64,000 nucleotides of DNA from Haloimpatiens sp042688525 (GCF_042688525.2 NZ_JBHWAB010000001.1:930001-994000); one strand, 5' to 3'; positions 27,676 to 36,022 are shown, counted from the first letter of the stretch. Notes: generated by a model from the sequence alone, not told the origin. Made by a program: numbers and translations.

Positions 27676-28896
27676 ATGAAAGTACTTTATTATGACTGTT
27701 TTTCAGGAATAAGTGGAGACATGAATTTAGGCGCTATGATAGATTTAGGTGTAGATAAGCATTATTTAATAGATGAATTATCAAAACTTAATATAAATGA
27801 GGAATTTAAAATACAGGTAAGTAGAGACATGAGGAAAGGAATAACTGGTACAAAAGTAGATGTTATTTTAGAACATGAACATCAACAACATCATCATCAA
27901 CATAACCATGTACATAGAAATTTGAAGGATATAGAAAACATAATTAATTCTAGTAGTTTAAATGAAAATGTTAAAAAGATTAGTTTAGATATGTTTATGA
28001 AAGTTGCAAAGGCTGAAGCAAAGGTTCATGGGAAGGAATTATATGAAGTACATTTTCATGAAGTGGGAGCTGTTGATTCAATTGTAGATATTGTTGGGGC
28101 AGCTATATGTTTAGATTATTTAAATGTGGATAAAGTAATGGCATCTTCTATAGAATTAGGAGGAGGATTTGTTAAATGTGCACATGGAGTAATTCCAGTT
28201 CCTGCTCCAGCAACAGTAGAAATATTAAAAGGTATTCCTGTAAAATCCGGTATTGTACCTTTTGAAACTACAACTCCTACAGGAGCAGCTATTATAGCGA
28301 CTACAGTTAATGAATTTACAGATAATAAAACTTTTAACATAGAAAAAGTGGCTTATGGTATTGGTGGTAGAGATACAGAAATTCCAAATGTGCTTAGGGT
28401 ATTTTTGGCAAGTATAGAGAATAATAATGATGAAACTAGCAAAGTTTATTGTGAAAATGATACATGTTTTGTACTAGAAGCGAATATAGATGATATGAAT
28501 CCTGAAATATATGATTATGTATATGAAAGGCTTTTTAGTAAAGGTGCGTTAGATGTTTATATGAATTCAATAGTTATGAAAAAAGGTAGACCTGGAGTAA
28601 AACTAAGTGTTTTATGTAATGAAAAAAACAAAGAGGAATTAAAAAAAATAATTTTAAGTGAAACTACTACTTTAGGTGTTAGAGAACATGAAACTAGAAG
28701 AACAATTTTAAGAAGAGATTTTGATAAAATAGATACTATATATGGAAAAGTTACAATTAAAAATGCTTATTTAGGTGATAAGGAAATTAAGGTTAAGGCA
28801 GAATATGAAGAGTGTAAAGAATTAGCATATAAAAATAATGTGTCAATAAATGAGATATATAAAGAAGTTTCTAAAAACTTAAATAAAAAGAAGTAA
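27676..28896 (+). CDS. larC: Nickel insertase LarC (nickel-pincer cofactor synthesis)
   Basis: A 406-aa cytosolic protein that inserts Ni into the pincer nucleotide in a CTP-dependent step. The N-terminus YYDCFSGISGDMNLGAMIDL and the block FHEVGAVDSIVDIVGAAICLDYL are hallmarks of the family (DUF111). A histidine-rich stretch near residue 75 (HEHQQHHHQHNHVH) is a plausible nickel store. The gene is one continuous frame; in some lactobacilli it is split into larC1/larC2 and needs a programmed frameshift, which is not required here. GGAGAT precedes the ATG. First gene of larC-larE-larB, 14 bp from larE. Confidence 0.95.
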   Translation: MKVLYYDCFSGISGDMNLGAMIDLGVDKHYLIDELSKLNINEEFKIQVSRDMRKGITGTKVDVILEHEHQQHHHQHNHVHRNLKDIENIINSSSLNENVKKISLDMFMKVAKAEAKVHGKELYEVHFHEVGAVDSIVDIVGAAICLDYLNVDKVMASSIELGGGFVKCAHGVIPVPAPATVEILKGIPVKSGIVPFETTTPTGAAIIATTVNEFTDNKTFNIEKVAYGIGGRDTEIPNVLRVFLASIENNNDETSKVYCENDTCFVLEANIDDMNPEIYDYVYERLFSKGALDVYMNSIVMKKGRPGVKLSVLCNEKNKEELKKIILSETTTLGVREHETRRTILRRDFDKIDTIYGKVTIKNAYLGDKEIKVKAEYEECKELAYKNNVSINEIYKEVSKNLNKKK

Positions 28897-28910
28897 AAAG
28901 GTGATATATT

Positions 28911-29738
28911 ATGGAAAATGATAAAAATGAATATAATAAATATTTAAATGAAAAATACATAAATTTAGTTAACTATATAAAAAAAATGAGAAGTTGTATT
29001 TTGGCATTTTCAGGAGGAGTAGATAGTACTTTTTTACTTAAAGCAGCACATGAGGCATTAGGTAATAATGTACTAGCTGTAACTATAAGTACTCCATATA
29101 TACCTAGATGGGAAATAAAAGAAGCTGAAGATTTTACAAAAAACTTAGGAGTAAAACATGAGTTTATACAAACTGAAATTGTAGATTCAATAAAATATAA
29201 TCCAAAGGATAGATGTTATTTATGCAAAAAAACTATATTTTCAAAAATAAAACAATTAGCTCAGGAAAAAGGATATGAATACATTTTAGATGGAACAAAT
29301 TTTGATGATACAAAAGATTATAGACCAGGAATGAAGGCACTGAAGGAGTTAGGAGTGAGGAGTCCTTTACTTGAAAATGAATTTACAAAAGCTGAAATAC
29401 GACAAGCTTCAAAAATATTAGAATTAAGTACATGGAAAAAACCAGCTTATGCATGTTTACTTTCAAGAATTCCATATGGAAATGAAATTAGAATTGAAGA
29501 TTTAAAGAAGATAGAAAAATCGGAGAAATATTTGATAAGTATAGGTTTTAAAGCTGTAAGAGTTAGATGTCATAAAGACATAGCAAGGATAGAAATTGCA
29601 GTTGAAGATATGAAGAATATTTTTAATATAGAAGTAATGAATAATATTGTAAGCAAATTAAAAGAATATGGTTTTAAATATGTTACATTAGATATGCAGG
29701 GATATAGAGTTAGTGGTATGGAATTATTAGAGAAATGA
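28911..29738 (+). CDS. larE: Sulfur transferase LarE, three-cysteine type
   Basis: A 275-aa PP-loop enzyme (LAFSGGVDSTFLLKAAHEAL near residue 30) that adenylates the carboxylated nucleotide made by LarB and turns carboxylates into thiocarboxylates. Two forms are known: one sacrifices a single Cys, the other binds a [4Fe-4S] cluster through three Cys. This protein has a C-x-x-C (DRCYLCKKTIF, about residue 100) and a third Cys in KKPAYACLLSRIPYG, so it fits the catalytic iron-sulfur type. It lies between larC and larB, 18 bp from each or less, with AAGGTG before its ATG. Confidence 0.93.
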   Translation: MENDKNEYNKYLNEKYINLVNYIKKMRSCILAFSGGVDSTFLLKAAHEALGNNVLAVTISTPYIPRWEIKEAEDFTKNLGVKHEFIQTEIVDSIKYNPKDRCYLCKKTIFSKIKQLAQEKGYEYILDGTNFDDTKDYRPGMKALKELGVRSPLLENEFTKAEIRQASKILELSTWKKPAYACLLSRIPYGNEIRIEDLKKIEKSEKYLISIGFKAVRVRCHKDIARIEIAVEDMKNIFNIEVMNNIVSKLKEYGFKYVTLDMQGYRVSGMELLEK

Positions 29739-29756
29739 AGAAATGAGGGTGATATT

Positions 29757-30503
29757 TTGAACGTAGAAGAGATTAAGACTTTACTTGAAAAGGTTAAAGG
29801 TGGAGATATAGAAATACAGGAAGCAGTGGATATATTTAAAGATTTACCTTATAAAGAATTAGGATATGCCAAAATAGACAATCATAGAGAGATTAGAGTT
29901 GGGTATCCAGAAGTAATATATTGTGAAGGAAAAACGGTAGAACAGGTAAAGGGAATTGTACAGTTCATGAGCACAAAGAATAGTAACATTTTAGCAACTC
30001 GTGCAAACTATGAAATGTATAAAGCAGTAAAGAAAATATGTAATGAAGCAGAGTACAATGAACTTGCTAGAACTATAATTGTAAGAGAAAAAGAAGTTAC
30101 AGTTACAGATACATATATAGCAATAGTTACTGCAGGTACATCAGATATTCCAGTAGCAGAAGAAGCGGCTGTTACAGCAGAAATATTAGGGAATAAGGTG
30201 GAAAAGGTTATTGATGTAGGAGTAGCAGGTATACATAGATTATTTGATAAAATTGATATTATAAGAGGAGCTAAGGTAGTAATAGTAGCAGCAGGTATGG
30301 AAGGTGCACTTGCAAGCGTAGTAGGAGGACTTGTAGATAAACCTGTTATTGCAGTACCAACTAGTGTAGGATATGGAGCAAGTTTTAAAGGGCTTACTGC
30401 ACTTTTATCCATGCTTAATAGTTGTGCTAGTGGAGTAAGTGTGGTTAACATAGACAATGGATTTGGAGCAGGATATCTCGCAAGTATGATAAATAAATTA
30501 TAA
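29757..30503 (+). CDS. larB: LarB, NaAD carboxylase/hydrolase
   Basis: A 248-aa enzyme that carboxylates C5 of the pyridinium ring of nicotinic acid adenine dinucleotide and releases AMP, the first step of nickel-pincer nucleotide synthesis. The C-terminal half is PurE-like: TAGTSDIPVAEEAAVTAEIL, DVGVAGIHRL, VVAAGMEGALASVVGGL and AVPTSVGYGASFKG. The N-terminus (ELGYAKIDNHREIRVGYPEVIYCEGK) is the nicotinate-binding part. The start is TTG, preceded by GAGGGTG. The TAA stop codon lies within the direct repeat flanking the next family A element, so that element inserted at the very end of the operon. No larA is nearby. Confidence 0.94.
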   Translation: MNVEEIKTLLEKVKGGDIEIQEAVDIFKDLPYKELGYAKIDNHREIRVGYPEVIYCEGKTVEQVKGIVQFMSTKNSNILATRANYEMYKAVKKICNEAEYNELARTIIVREKEVTVTDTYIAIVTAGTSDIPVAEEAAVTAEILGNKVEKVIDVGVAGIHRLFDKIDIIRGAKVVIVAAGMEGALASVVGGLVDKPVIAVPTSVGYGASFKGLTALLSMLNSCASGVSVVNIDNGFGAGYLASMINKL

Positions 30504-30504
30504 A

Positions 30505-30761
30505 CTCAACTTTCGCAGGTGAAAAATAGCCGCTGCGGTAAATGATATCTTGCTCAGAAACCTTTCACTTCAGTAACAAGTTCTAAGCTTTACTCATATT
30601 GAAAAAAGATTTTTTAATTAATATTCCATAGGAATCAGTAATTAAAAAATGACTTTTTTCAAATTCGTAAAACTAAGAACTTGTAAACTTTGTTCAAATG
30701 TTTCTTACGCAATATATCATTTACCTTCGCTAGGTAGTATTTTTGTCCTGCGAAAGTTGAG
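30505..30761 (+). repeat. Family A element, copy 8, full length, with 7-bp direct repeats
   Basis: 257 bp, ctcaactttcgcaggtg to cctgcgaaagttgag, with core 1 (attccataggaat). TTATAAA flanks both sides (30498-30504 and 30762-30768). The left duplicate includes the larB stop codon; the right end is 15 bp before the -35 of the AspRS promoter. Confidence 0.92.
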
Positions 30762-30775
30762 TTATAAAGTAATAG

Positions 30776-30804
30776 TTGACATTGTATGTTTTTTATAGTA
30801 CAAT
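30776..30804 (+). promoter_or_regulatory. Sigma-A promoter of the T-box/AspRS unit
   Basis: TTGACA at 30776-30781, 17-bp spacer, TACAAT at 30799-30804. Placed about 30 nt before the T-box leader. Confidence 0.88.
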
Positions 30805-30835
30805 TCTTGAAACAAAACAATTATTTATAAAGTAT

Positions 30836-31177
30836 CTATGATGGGAAGAGTAAGTATTAGTAAGTACTATAAGCGAGTTAGAGATGGTGAAAGTCTAGCA
30901 GGAAAAGTAATACTGAAGGACGTCCCTGAGAAGTTTATCTGAAAGCTTTAAAGTTATTAGGATAAAACGGTTTTCTACCGTTAAAAGGAGCAAAGTGGAT
31001 CTTAATAAGATTAAAAAGGATGGTACCGTGGGCAAACCCTCACTCCTAAAAGGAGTAAGGGTTTTTTTATTTAATAGTGTCAATGGTATTAATTTAAATA
31101 TATCTTATAAAGGTTAATTTGGGTGGTACCGCGGAATTTTCGTCCCTTAAGAATAACTTCTTAAGGGATTTTTTTAT
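30836..31177 (+). promoter_or_regulatory. T-box leader, Asp specifier, with two tandem antiterminator/terminator units
   Basis: Stem I begins ggaagagtaagta and has the distal GAGTTAGAGATGGTGAAAG region. Aligning the 3' side (ctgaagGACgtccctgag) with known T-boxes puts the specifier at 30919-30921, GAC, an Asp codon, agreeing with the synthetase downstream. Two T-box sequences follow: ggatggtaccgtggg with terminator 31035-31068 and T-run, then gggtggtaccgcgg (31121-31134) with terminator 31143-31177 and T-run. There is no room for a second stem I between them, so one tRNA-sensing stem serves two consecutive terminators. Uncharged tRNA-Asp should allow readthrough. Confidence 0.92.
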
Positions 31178-31226
31178 GACAACTGTTATTTAAAAATTCA
31201 AAATTTTCAAAAAAAGGAGTGGCAAT

Positions 31227-32516
31227 ATGAATAGAACATTAGTAAATCAAATAAAAACAAAAGTTAATCAAGAAGTAAAAATGATGGGATGGGTTCATAG
31301 AATAAGAAAATTAAGTAAAATTGCTTTTATAGTTTTAAGAGATAGAACTGGAATAGTTCAATGTGTTGTAGACACTAAACAAATAAATATAAAATCATTA
31401 AAATTAGAAAGTGTAATAGAATTAAAAGGGAAAGTTGTAGAAGGAAAAAATTCTACAGGTTATTATGAAGTACAAGTATCTTATATTAAAAATATATCTC
31501 CGGTTAAAGAGGAACTCCCAATTGAAATTAATACAGATGAGTTAAATGTTAATATTAATACTATGTTAAATAATAGAGTACTTAGTTTGAGAAATTTAAA
31601 AACTAATGCAATATTTAAAATTCAGGCAAATATTGCTCAAGGATTTATAGAATTTTTAAATAGTGAAGGTTTTACTGAAGTTTTTACTCCTAAGATTGTA
31701 TCAGAAGGTGCAGAAGGGGGGACAGCTCTTTTTAAAGTAGATTATTTTAAAAGGAAAGCATATCTTGCTCAGAGTCCTCAATTTTATAAGCAAATGTTGG
31801 TTGCAGCAGGGTATGAGAGAGTATTTGAAATAGGACATGTATATAGAGCAGAAGAACATAGTACAGTGAGACATTTAAATGAATATATTAGTTTAGATTT
31901 AGAAATGGGTTTTATAAATGATGAAACTGATATTATGAAATTAGAAACAAAGCTTTTAAAATATATTTTTTTAAAGGTAGAAAATGAATGTAAAAAGGAA
32001 TTAAATTTGTTAAATGTAAATATGCCTGTTATAAATGGTGAAATTCCTACAATCACATTATTAGATGCTATAGAAATATTGAAAAGAGAATACAATAAAA
32101 CCAATTTAGAGAAAGATTTAGACCCAGAGGGAGAAAAACTTATATACGAATATGTTAAGAAAAAATATAATTCAGATTTTGTTTTTTTAACTGAATATCC
32201 AAGAAGTAAAAGACCAATGTATACTATGCCTTATAATGAAGAACTAACAAGAAGTTTTGACCTTATTTTTAGAGGACTTGAGATTACTACAGGGGGTCAA
32301 AGAATTCATGATTATGAAATGCTTAAAGAAAATATGATTCTAAAAGGACTTAATCCAGAGTTATTTATAGGATATTTGGAAAATTTTAAATATGGTATGC
32401 CGCCACATGGAGGATTGGCAATAGGGCTTGAACGTATTACAGCACAACTTTTAGGATGTAATAATGTTAGAGAAACTAGTTTATTTCCTAGAGATAAAGA
32501 GAGATTATTACCTTAA
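31227..32516 (+). CDS. aspS: Aspartyl-tRNA synthetase, archaeal type
   Basis: A 429-aa class II synthetase, much shorter than the roughly 590-aa bacterial AspRS because it lacks the GAD insertion, so it belongs to the archaeal/eukaryal AspRS group. It has an N-terminal OB anticodon-binding domain (GWVHRIRKLSKIAFIVLRDR, residues 20-100), motif 1 near FTEVFTPKIV, GGTALFKVDYF, motif 2 (VYRAEEHSTVRHLNEY) and motif 3 (PHGGLAIGLERITAQLL). Enzymes of this type may be discriminating or may also charge tRNA-Asn. The T-box reads an Asp codon, which favours an AspRS role. No gatCAB genes are adjacent. AGGAGTGG precedes the ATG. Confidence 0.9.
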   Translation: MNRTLVNQIKTKVNQEVKMMGWVHRIRKLSKIAFIVLRDRTGIVQCVVDTKQINIKSLKLESVIELKGKVVEGKNSTGYYEVQVSYIKNISPVKEELPIEINTDELNVNINTMLNNRVLSLRNLKTNAIFKIQANIAQGFIEFLNSEGFTEVFTPKIVSEGAEGGTALFKVDYFKRKAYLAQSPQFYKQMLVAAGYERVFEIGHVYRAEEHSTVRHLNEYISLDLEMGFINDETDIMKLETKLLKYIFLKVENECKKELNLLNVNMPVINGEIPTITLLDAIEILKREYNKTNLEKDLDPEGEKLIYEYVKKKYNSDFVFLTEYPRSKRPMYTMPYNEELTRSFDLIFRGLEITTGGQRIHDYEMLKENMILKGLNPELFIGYLENFKYGMPPHGGLAIGLERITAQLLGCNNVRETSLFPRDKERLLP

Positions 32517-32652
32517 GATGTATATGAATAAATATATATAGAAGCATAATTAAAAATGAGTCAATAGCATCATAAAAAAATGAATTATATTGAATATAAT
32601 GGGTATACTATTAAAGAGATTCCCAATAAAACTTTCCATGAGTTATTAAAAA

Positions 32653-32692
32653 AAGATGAGTTAGCTTTTAAAAGTTAACTCATCTTTTTTTT
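32653..32692 (+). terminator. Terminator between convergent genes
   Basis: aaagatgagttagctttt pairs with aaaagttaactcatcttt, followed by a T-run. The A-run on its left makes it usable by the minus-strand gene too. Confidence 0.85.
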
Positions 32693-32927
32693 ATCCAATA
32701 AAACAATTTGGAAGACGAAAAAAATGATCAGTAATTTTATCATATAATTCTTTTGAAGTTGGAGCATGATAATATTTATCTCCAATTTTTGCAACTAACT
32801 CATTATTAAATTTATTAGAAACATTATAATTAGAAAGTATTTTAATATCATAATCAGGATGATTTTCATTAAGAATATCCATAATTTCTTTATATTCTCC
32901 ATTAGGTCCTAAAAACTCTATTTTCAT
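32691..32927 (-). CDS. Small hypothetical protein, 78 aa
   Basis: Not recognised. The product starts MKIEFLGPNGEYKEIMDIL and ends HAPTSKELYDKITDHFFRLP; it is soluble, with a mixed alpha/beta look and no signal peptide or Cys motif. The frame is open to 32999, but the only start with a ribosome binding site (GGAGCGA) is the ATG at 32927. It could be transcribed with yitT, which ends... on the same strand 88 bp upstream. Confidence rests on the ribosome binding site, the terminator behind it and coding-like codon use. Confidence 0.65.
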   Translation of the reverse strand: MKIEFLGPNGEYKEIMDILNENHPDYDIKILSNYNVSNKFNNELVAKIGDKYYHAPTSKELYDKITDHFFRLPNCFIG

Positions 32928-33014
32928 GCACAATCGCTCCTTTAATACAAAATAATTACACATGAAATTAGTTTTTACAGAAAAATGAATTATATTCACA
33001 AGATATTTTGAAGA

Positions 33015-33866
33015 TTAGTCAGAAATATCTTTAAATCCTTCACCAAGAGTTTCATGAACATTATAGGTTACGATAAATGCCTTTTTATCAACTTCATTTA
33101 TAAAGTTTTTTAGTTTAATAAATTGTTTTTTATCAACTACAGTAGTTATAATTTCTTTTGTATCATTAGTGTAAGCTCCTCTACCTACATATAAAGTAGC
33201 ACCTCTATCTAGTTCTTCAATTATAAATTTCTTGATTTTTTCACCTTCACAGCTTACTAATTCAACTTTTTTATAGTCGTTTAAACCACCTATTATTACA
33301 TCAATTAAAATACCTAATATTATAACACCTAAAAGTGCATACATTCCTTTTTTAGCTCCAAAAGTATATGCAGCAAATATAGTGATAACAAAATCTACTA
33401 TTAGTAATGATTTACCAAGGTCTATATGAGCATATTTGTTTATAATTTTTGCTAATATATCTGTTCCTCCAGTTGAGGCATTTTGTTCAAATACAATAGC
33501 TAATCCAACAGCACTTAAAATAGAGCCAAATAAAAGTTCTATAAACATATCATTTGTTAAAGGGCTAGCCATAGGGAAAAACTTTTCAAATAACCATATT
33601 ATACCTGAAAAGGCAAAGGTAGCATATATTGACTTAGCACCAAATTTAGAGTCAATAAATACAAATCCCACTATAAAAAGTACTATATTCATGATAGTCA
33701 TAAGAAGTCCAATGCTTAAATTAGGTATATAAGGTTTTATAACCATAGCCAAACCACTAACACCACCAGCTGCTAAATCACTAGGAATTAGAAAGAAATA
33801 AGTTCCAGCAGCTGCTAGTATAAGGCCAATATGCATTAATATAAGTTCTTTTGTTAATTTGTTCAT
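33015..33866 (-). CDS. YitT family membrane protein
   Basis: 283 aa: five or six N-terminal membrane helices, with the family signature PSDLAAGGVSGLAMVIKPY near residue 30 and NASTGGTDILAKIINKY near 130. A soluble C-terminal DUF2179 domain (EGEKIKKFIIEELDRGATLYVGRGAYTND...) follows from about residue 205. The transported substrate of YitT proteins is not established. GGGAGG lies upstream of the ATG. A hairpin with T-run just upstream (33902-33934) may isolate it from the L,D-transpeptidase gene or act as an attenuator. Confidence 0.92.
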   Translation of the reverse strand: MNKLTKELILMHIGLILAAAGTYFFLIPSDLAAGGVSGLAMVIKPYIPNLSIGLLMTIMNIVLFIVGFVFIDSKFGAKSIYATFAFSGIIWLFEKFFPMASPLTNDMFIELLFGSILSAVGLAIVFEQNASTGGTDILAKIINKYAHIDLGKSLLIVDFVITIFAAYTFGAKKGMYALLGVIILGILIDVIIGGLNDYKKVELVSCEGEKIKKFIIEELDRGATLYVGRGAYTNDTKEIITTVVDKKQFIKLKNFINEVDKKAFIVTYNVHETLGEGFKDISD

Positions 33867-33901
33867 TACAGTATACCTCCCTTTTATAATTATTATGTCT
33901 C

Positions 33902-33934
33902 ATTAAAAAAACTCTTAACCAAAGGTTAAGAGTT
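33902..33934 (-). terminator. Hairpin terminator upstream of yitT
   Basis: On the minus strand AAACTCTTAACC and GGTTAAGAGTTT pair around a 3-nt loop and are followed by a run of T. It terminates readthrough from the L,D-transpeptidase gene or attenuates the yitT leader. Confidence 0.82.
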
Positions 33935-34030
33935 TATAATCAACTGACATAAAAATTATGTATATAGTTTCTTTTGTATATTATATTGAAAAAATGTTAA
34001 TACGTTTAAAATAAAATTTTGAATCATTAA

Positions 34031-34144
34031 TTCAACGTTCGCAGGTGAAAAACAGCCGCAAATGGCAGCTATTAACTGTTAACTATTTACGAAATATATT
34101 ATTTACCTTCATTAAGCAGTATTTTTTTACTGTGAAAGTTGAGT
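34031..34144 (+). repeat. Family A element, copy 9, short
   Basis: ttcaacgttcgcaggtgaaaaacagccgc joins an unrelated tggcagctattaactgttaac segment, then the right arm with ttttttactgtgaaagttgag. ATTAAT lies on both sides. About 115 bp; the core is missing. Confidence 0.78.
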
Positions 34145-34240
34145 TATTAATACATGACATAAAAAATTTTACAATAATTCAGTTAAAATATCAATAGTGT
34201 ATGTTGCAGTGATAAAGTATAAAAATAAATTAAGTAGAGC

Positions 34241-34948
34241 TTAATCATCAAGCTCTACTCCTAATTTTTTGTAAAAAGAAGTATTTATGGTATTGGTAAT
34301 TGAAATTTTATTATCCTTTTGAAATTTATGTATTATAGATTTCATGCCTTCTCCATAAATTCCATCAGGATTTCCTTTATAGTAACTTTTTTCTTTTAAA
34401 AGTTTTTGAACTTCAAATACATCAGAACCTCTCATTCCAGGTCTTATAGGTCTTAAGTATTCACCAAAGTTTCCATAAGGACCTCCATAGATTATAACTT
34501 TTGTACCATGTGGAGTGATTTTATACAATTCAGCTACATCTTTATTTTTCATTCTTATACAACCTTTAGAAGAATTCCATCCAATTGAATTAGGATATAT
34601 AGTTCCATGTATACCATATTTACCCCAAGGTACATTAAAACCCATCCATCTACCACCAAAACCTTCACCCCAGGTACCTTTACTTATTATTGACCAAGTA
34701 CCTATAGGAGAAGGAGTGGATGGTTTGCCACTAGCTATAGGATAAGATTTTAATAGATTATTTTCTTGAAAAACATTTAATGTATGTGTTGTTATATCTA
34801 CTAAAATCACTATAGGTTTCTTTGGTTGATAACCTTTTATATTAGATTTTAAAGTAGAAGTATTTTTAGTATGATTAATATAAATAAAAATAAATTCTAC
34901 TGTTAATATTATTATTAATATTATTATGAATTTGGTAAACTTTTTCAT
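34241..34948 (-). CDS. L,D-transpeptidase with C-terminal peptidoglycan-binding domain
   Basis: 235 aa. One N-terminal membrane anchor (FIIILIIILTVEFIFIYI), then a YkuD catalytic domain from about residue 45 with KYGIHGTIYPNSIGWNSSKG followed by CIRMKN: the His and the Ser-x-Gly-Cys-x-Arg catalytic set are intact. The C-terminal 60 residues (RPGMRGSDVFEVQKLLKEKS...GIYGEGMKSIIHKFQKDN) form a PG_binding_1 repeat. Such enzymes make 3-3 cross-links in peptidoglycan outside the membrane, or attach proteins. The gene is flanked by family A copies 9 and 10. GGAGGTGAT precedes the ATG. Confidence 0.93.
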   Translation of the reverse strand: MKKFTKFIIILIIILTVEFIFIYINHTKNTSTLKSNIKGYQPKKPIVILVDITTHTLNVFQENNLLKSYPIASGKPSTPSPIGTWSIISKGTWGEGFGGRWMGFNVPWGKYGIHGTIYPNSIGWNSSKGCIRMKNKDVAELYKITPHGTKVIIYGGPYGNFGEYLRPIRPGMRGSDVFEVQKLLKEKSYYKGNPDGIYGEGMKSIIHKFQKDNKISITNTINTSFYKKLGVELDD

Positions 34949-35031
34949 AAATAATCACCTCCATAATAATGTATGTAGGAGGGACAAGTAACATTATAAA
35001 AAAATTACCTTTAAATTAAAATATTATTGAT

Positions 35032-35288
35032 TCAACTTTCGCAGATGAAAAATAGCCGCTACAGGAAATGATATCTTGCTTAGAAACCTTTCACTTCAGT
35101 AACAAGTTCTAAGCTTTACTCATATTGAAAAAAGATTTTTTAATTAATATTCCGCAGGAATCAGTAATTAAAAAATGACTTTTTTCAAATTCGTAAAGCT
35201 AAGAACTTGTAAACTTTGTTCAAATGTTTCTTATGCAATATATCATTTCCCTTCGCTAGCAAGTATTTTCTTACTGTGAAAGTTGAGT
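35032..35288 (+). repeat. Family A element, copy 10, full length, with 8-bp direct repeats
   Basis: 257 bp with core 1 (attccgcaggaat). TTATTGAT flanks the element at 35024-35031 and 35289-35296. Confidence 0.92.
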
Positions 35289-35313
35289 TATTGATAAATA
35301 TATATTTTAGATT

Positions 35314-35820
35314 TTAAGATATAAAATTTTTTAAAACAGTATTTTTTTCAAAAATAGTCATTAAAGGTAAACCGATACCATAACAACATATTAATTCTCC
35401 CCAACCTACTTGAGCCATTAAAATGAAAAGAGGCACATTAGGAAAAGCCACATATTTAAGTAAAAGACCAATAATAATTGCATTTACTAATACTGGTGGC
35501 ATAGGTGCTAAGAATTTTTTAGATTTTATATTTGATTTTCCAATATAATAAGTAATCATGGAAGCAATAAGTGTTGCTAATGTACCAAATATTAAGTCTA
35601 ATATTCCTACAGGGCTGATTATATTTGAAAGTAGACATCCAATAACTAGTCCTGGAATTGCATATGGTGTAAAAAATGGTAAAATTGTTAATCCTTCTGA
35701 TACTCTATATTGTACTGCTCCAAATCCCATAAAAGATAAAGACATTGTAAGAACAGTATAAATAGCAGCGATTAATGCTGAAAAGACTAATCCTCTTACT
35801 TGTTTTGAAGAATTGTTCAT
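35314..35820 (-). CDS. queT: QueT-type queuosine-precursor transporter
   Basis: A 168-aa integral membrane protein with about five helices. The N-terminal FSALIAAIYTVLTMSLSFMG and the motif FGAVQYRVSEGLTILPFFTP are typical of QueT, the S component of an ECF transporter for the queuosine precursor preQ1 or related deazapurines. The preQ1 riboswitch in its leader, overlapping its ribosome binding site, supports this. ECF energising subunits are not in the window, as expected for a group II S component. Confidence 0.93.
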   Translation of the reverse strand: MNNSSKQVRGLVFSALIAAIYTVLTMSLSFMGFGAVQYRVSEGLTILPFFTPYAIPGLVIGCLLSNIISPVGILDLIFGTLATLIASMITYYIGKSNIKSKKFLAPMPPVLVNAIIIGLLLKYVAFPNVPLFILMAQVGWGELICCYGIGLPLMTIFEKNTVLKNFIS

Positions 35821-35828
35821 ATTATTAT

Positions 35829-35871
35829 ACCTCCGTAGTTTTATTTTAGGACAGGTCGCTACGAACTGTCG
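35829..35871 (-). promoter_or_regulatory. preQ1-I riboswitch overlapping the queT ribosome binding site
   Basis: On the minus strand GACAG-TTCGTAGCGAC-CTGTC forms the P1 hairpin, followed by an A-rich tail (CTAAAATAAAACTACGGAGG). CGTAG in the loop can pair with CTACG at the tail to form the H-type pseudoknot, and this pairing runs up to the GGAGG of queT. Binding of preQ1 should hide the ribosome binding site and shut off translation. The size and A-rich tail match the smallest known aptamer class. Confidence 0.92.
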
Positions 35872-35878
35872 AAACTAA

Positions 35879-35907
35879 ATTTTAGCATATATTCAATGTT
35901 TAATCAA
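35879..35907 (-). promoter_or_regulatory. Sigma-A promoter of queT
   Basis: On the minus strand TTGATT (35907-35902), 17 bp, TAAAAT (35884-35879). Predicted transcription start is a few bases before the riboswitch stem. Confidence 0.75.
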
Positions 35908-36022
35908 CTGTTCAACTTTGTTTCCATAATGCTTTTAGTTTTTATGATTATAAATTATAATATATGTAATAGAAAATAAATAAGAATAATAAATAATTGA
36001 TAACAGGAGAAGTGGCGAATAT

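Noticed and set aside
32580..32678. 32-codon open frame (MNYIEYNGYTIKEIPNKTF...) after AspRS
   Set aside because: No ribosome binding site, and its end overlaps the terminator stem. It could be a remnant of a longer gene, but there is no support for expression.
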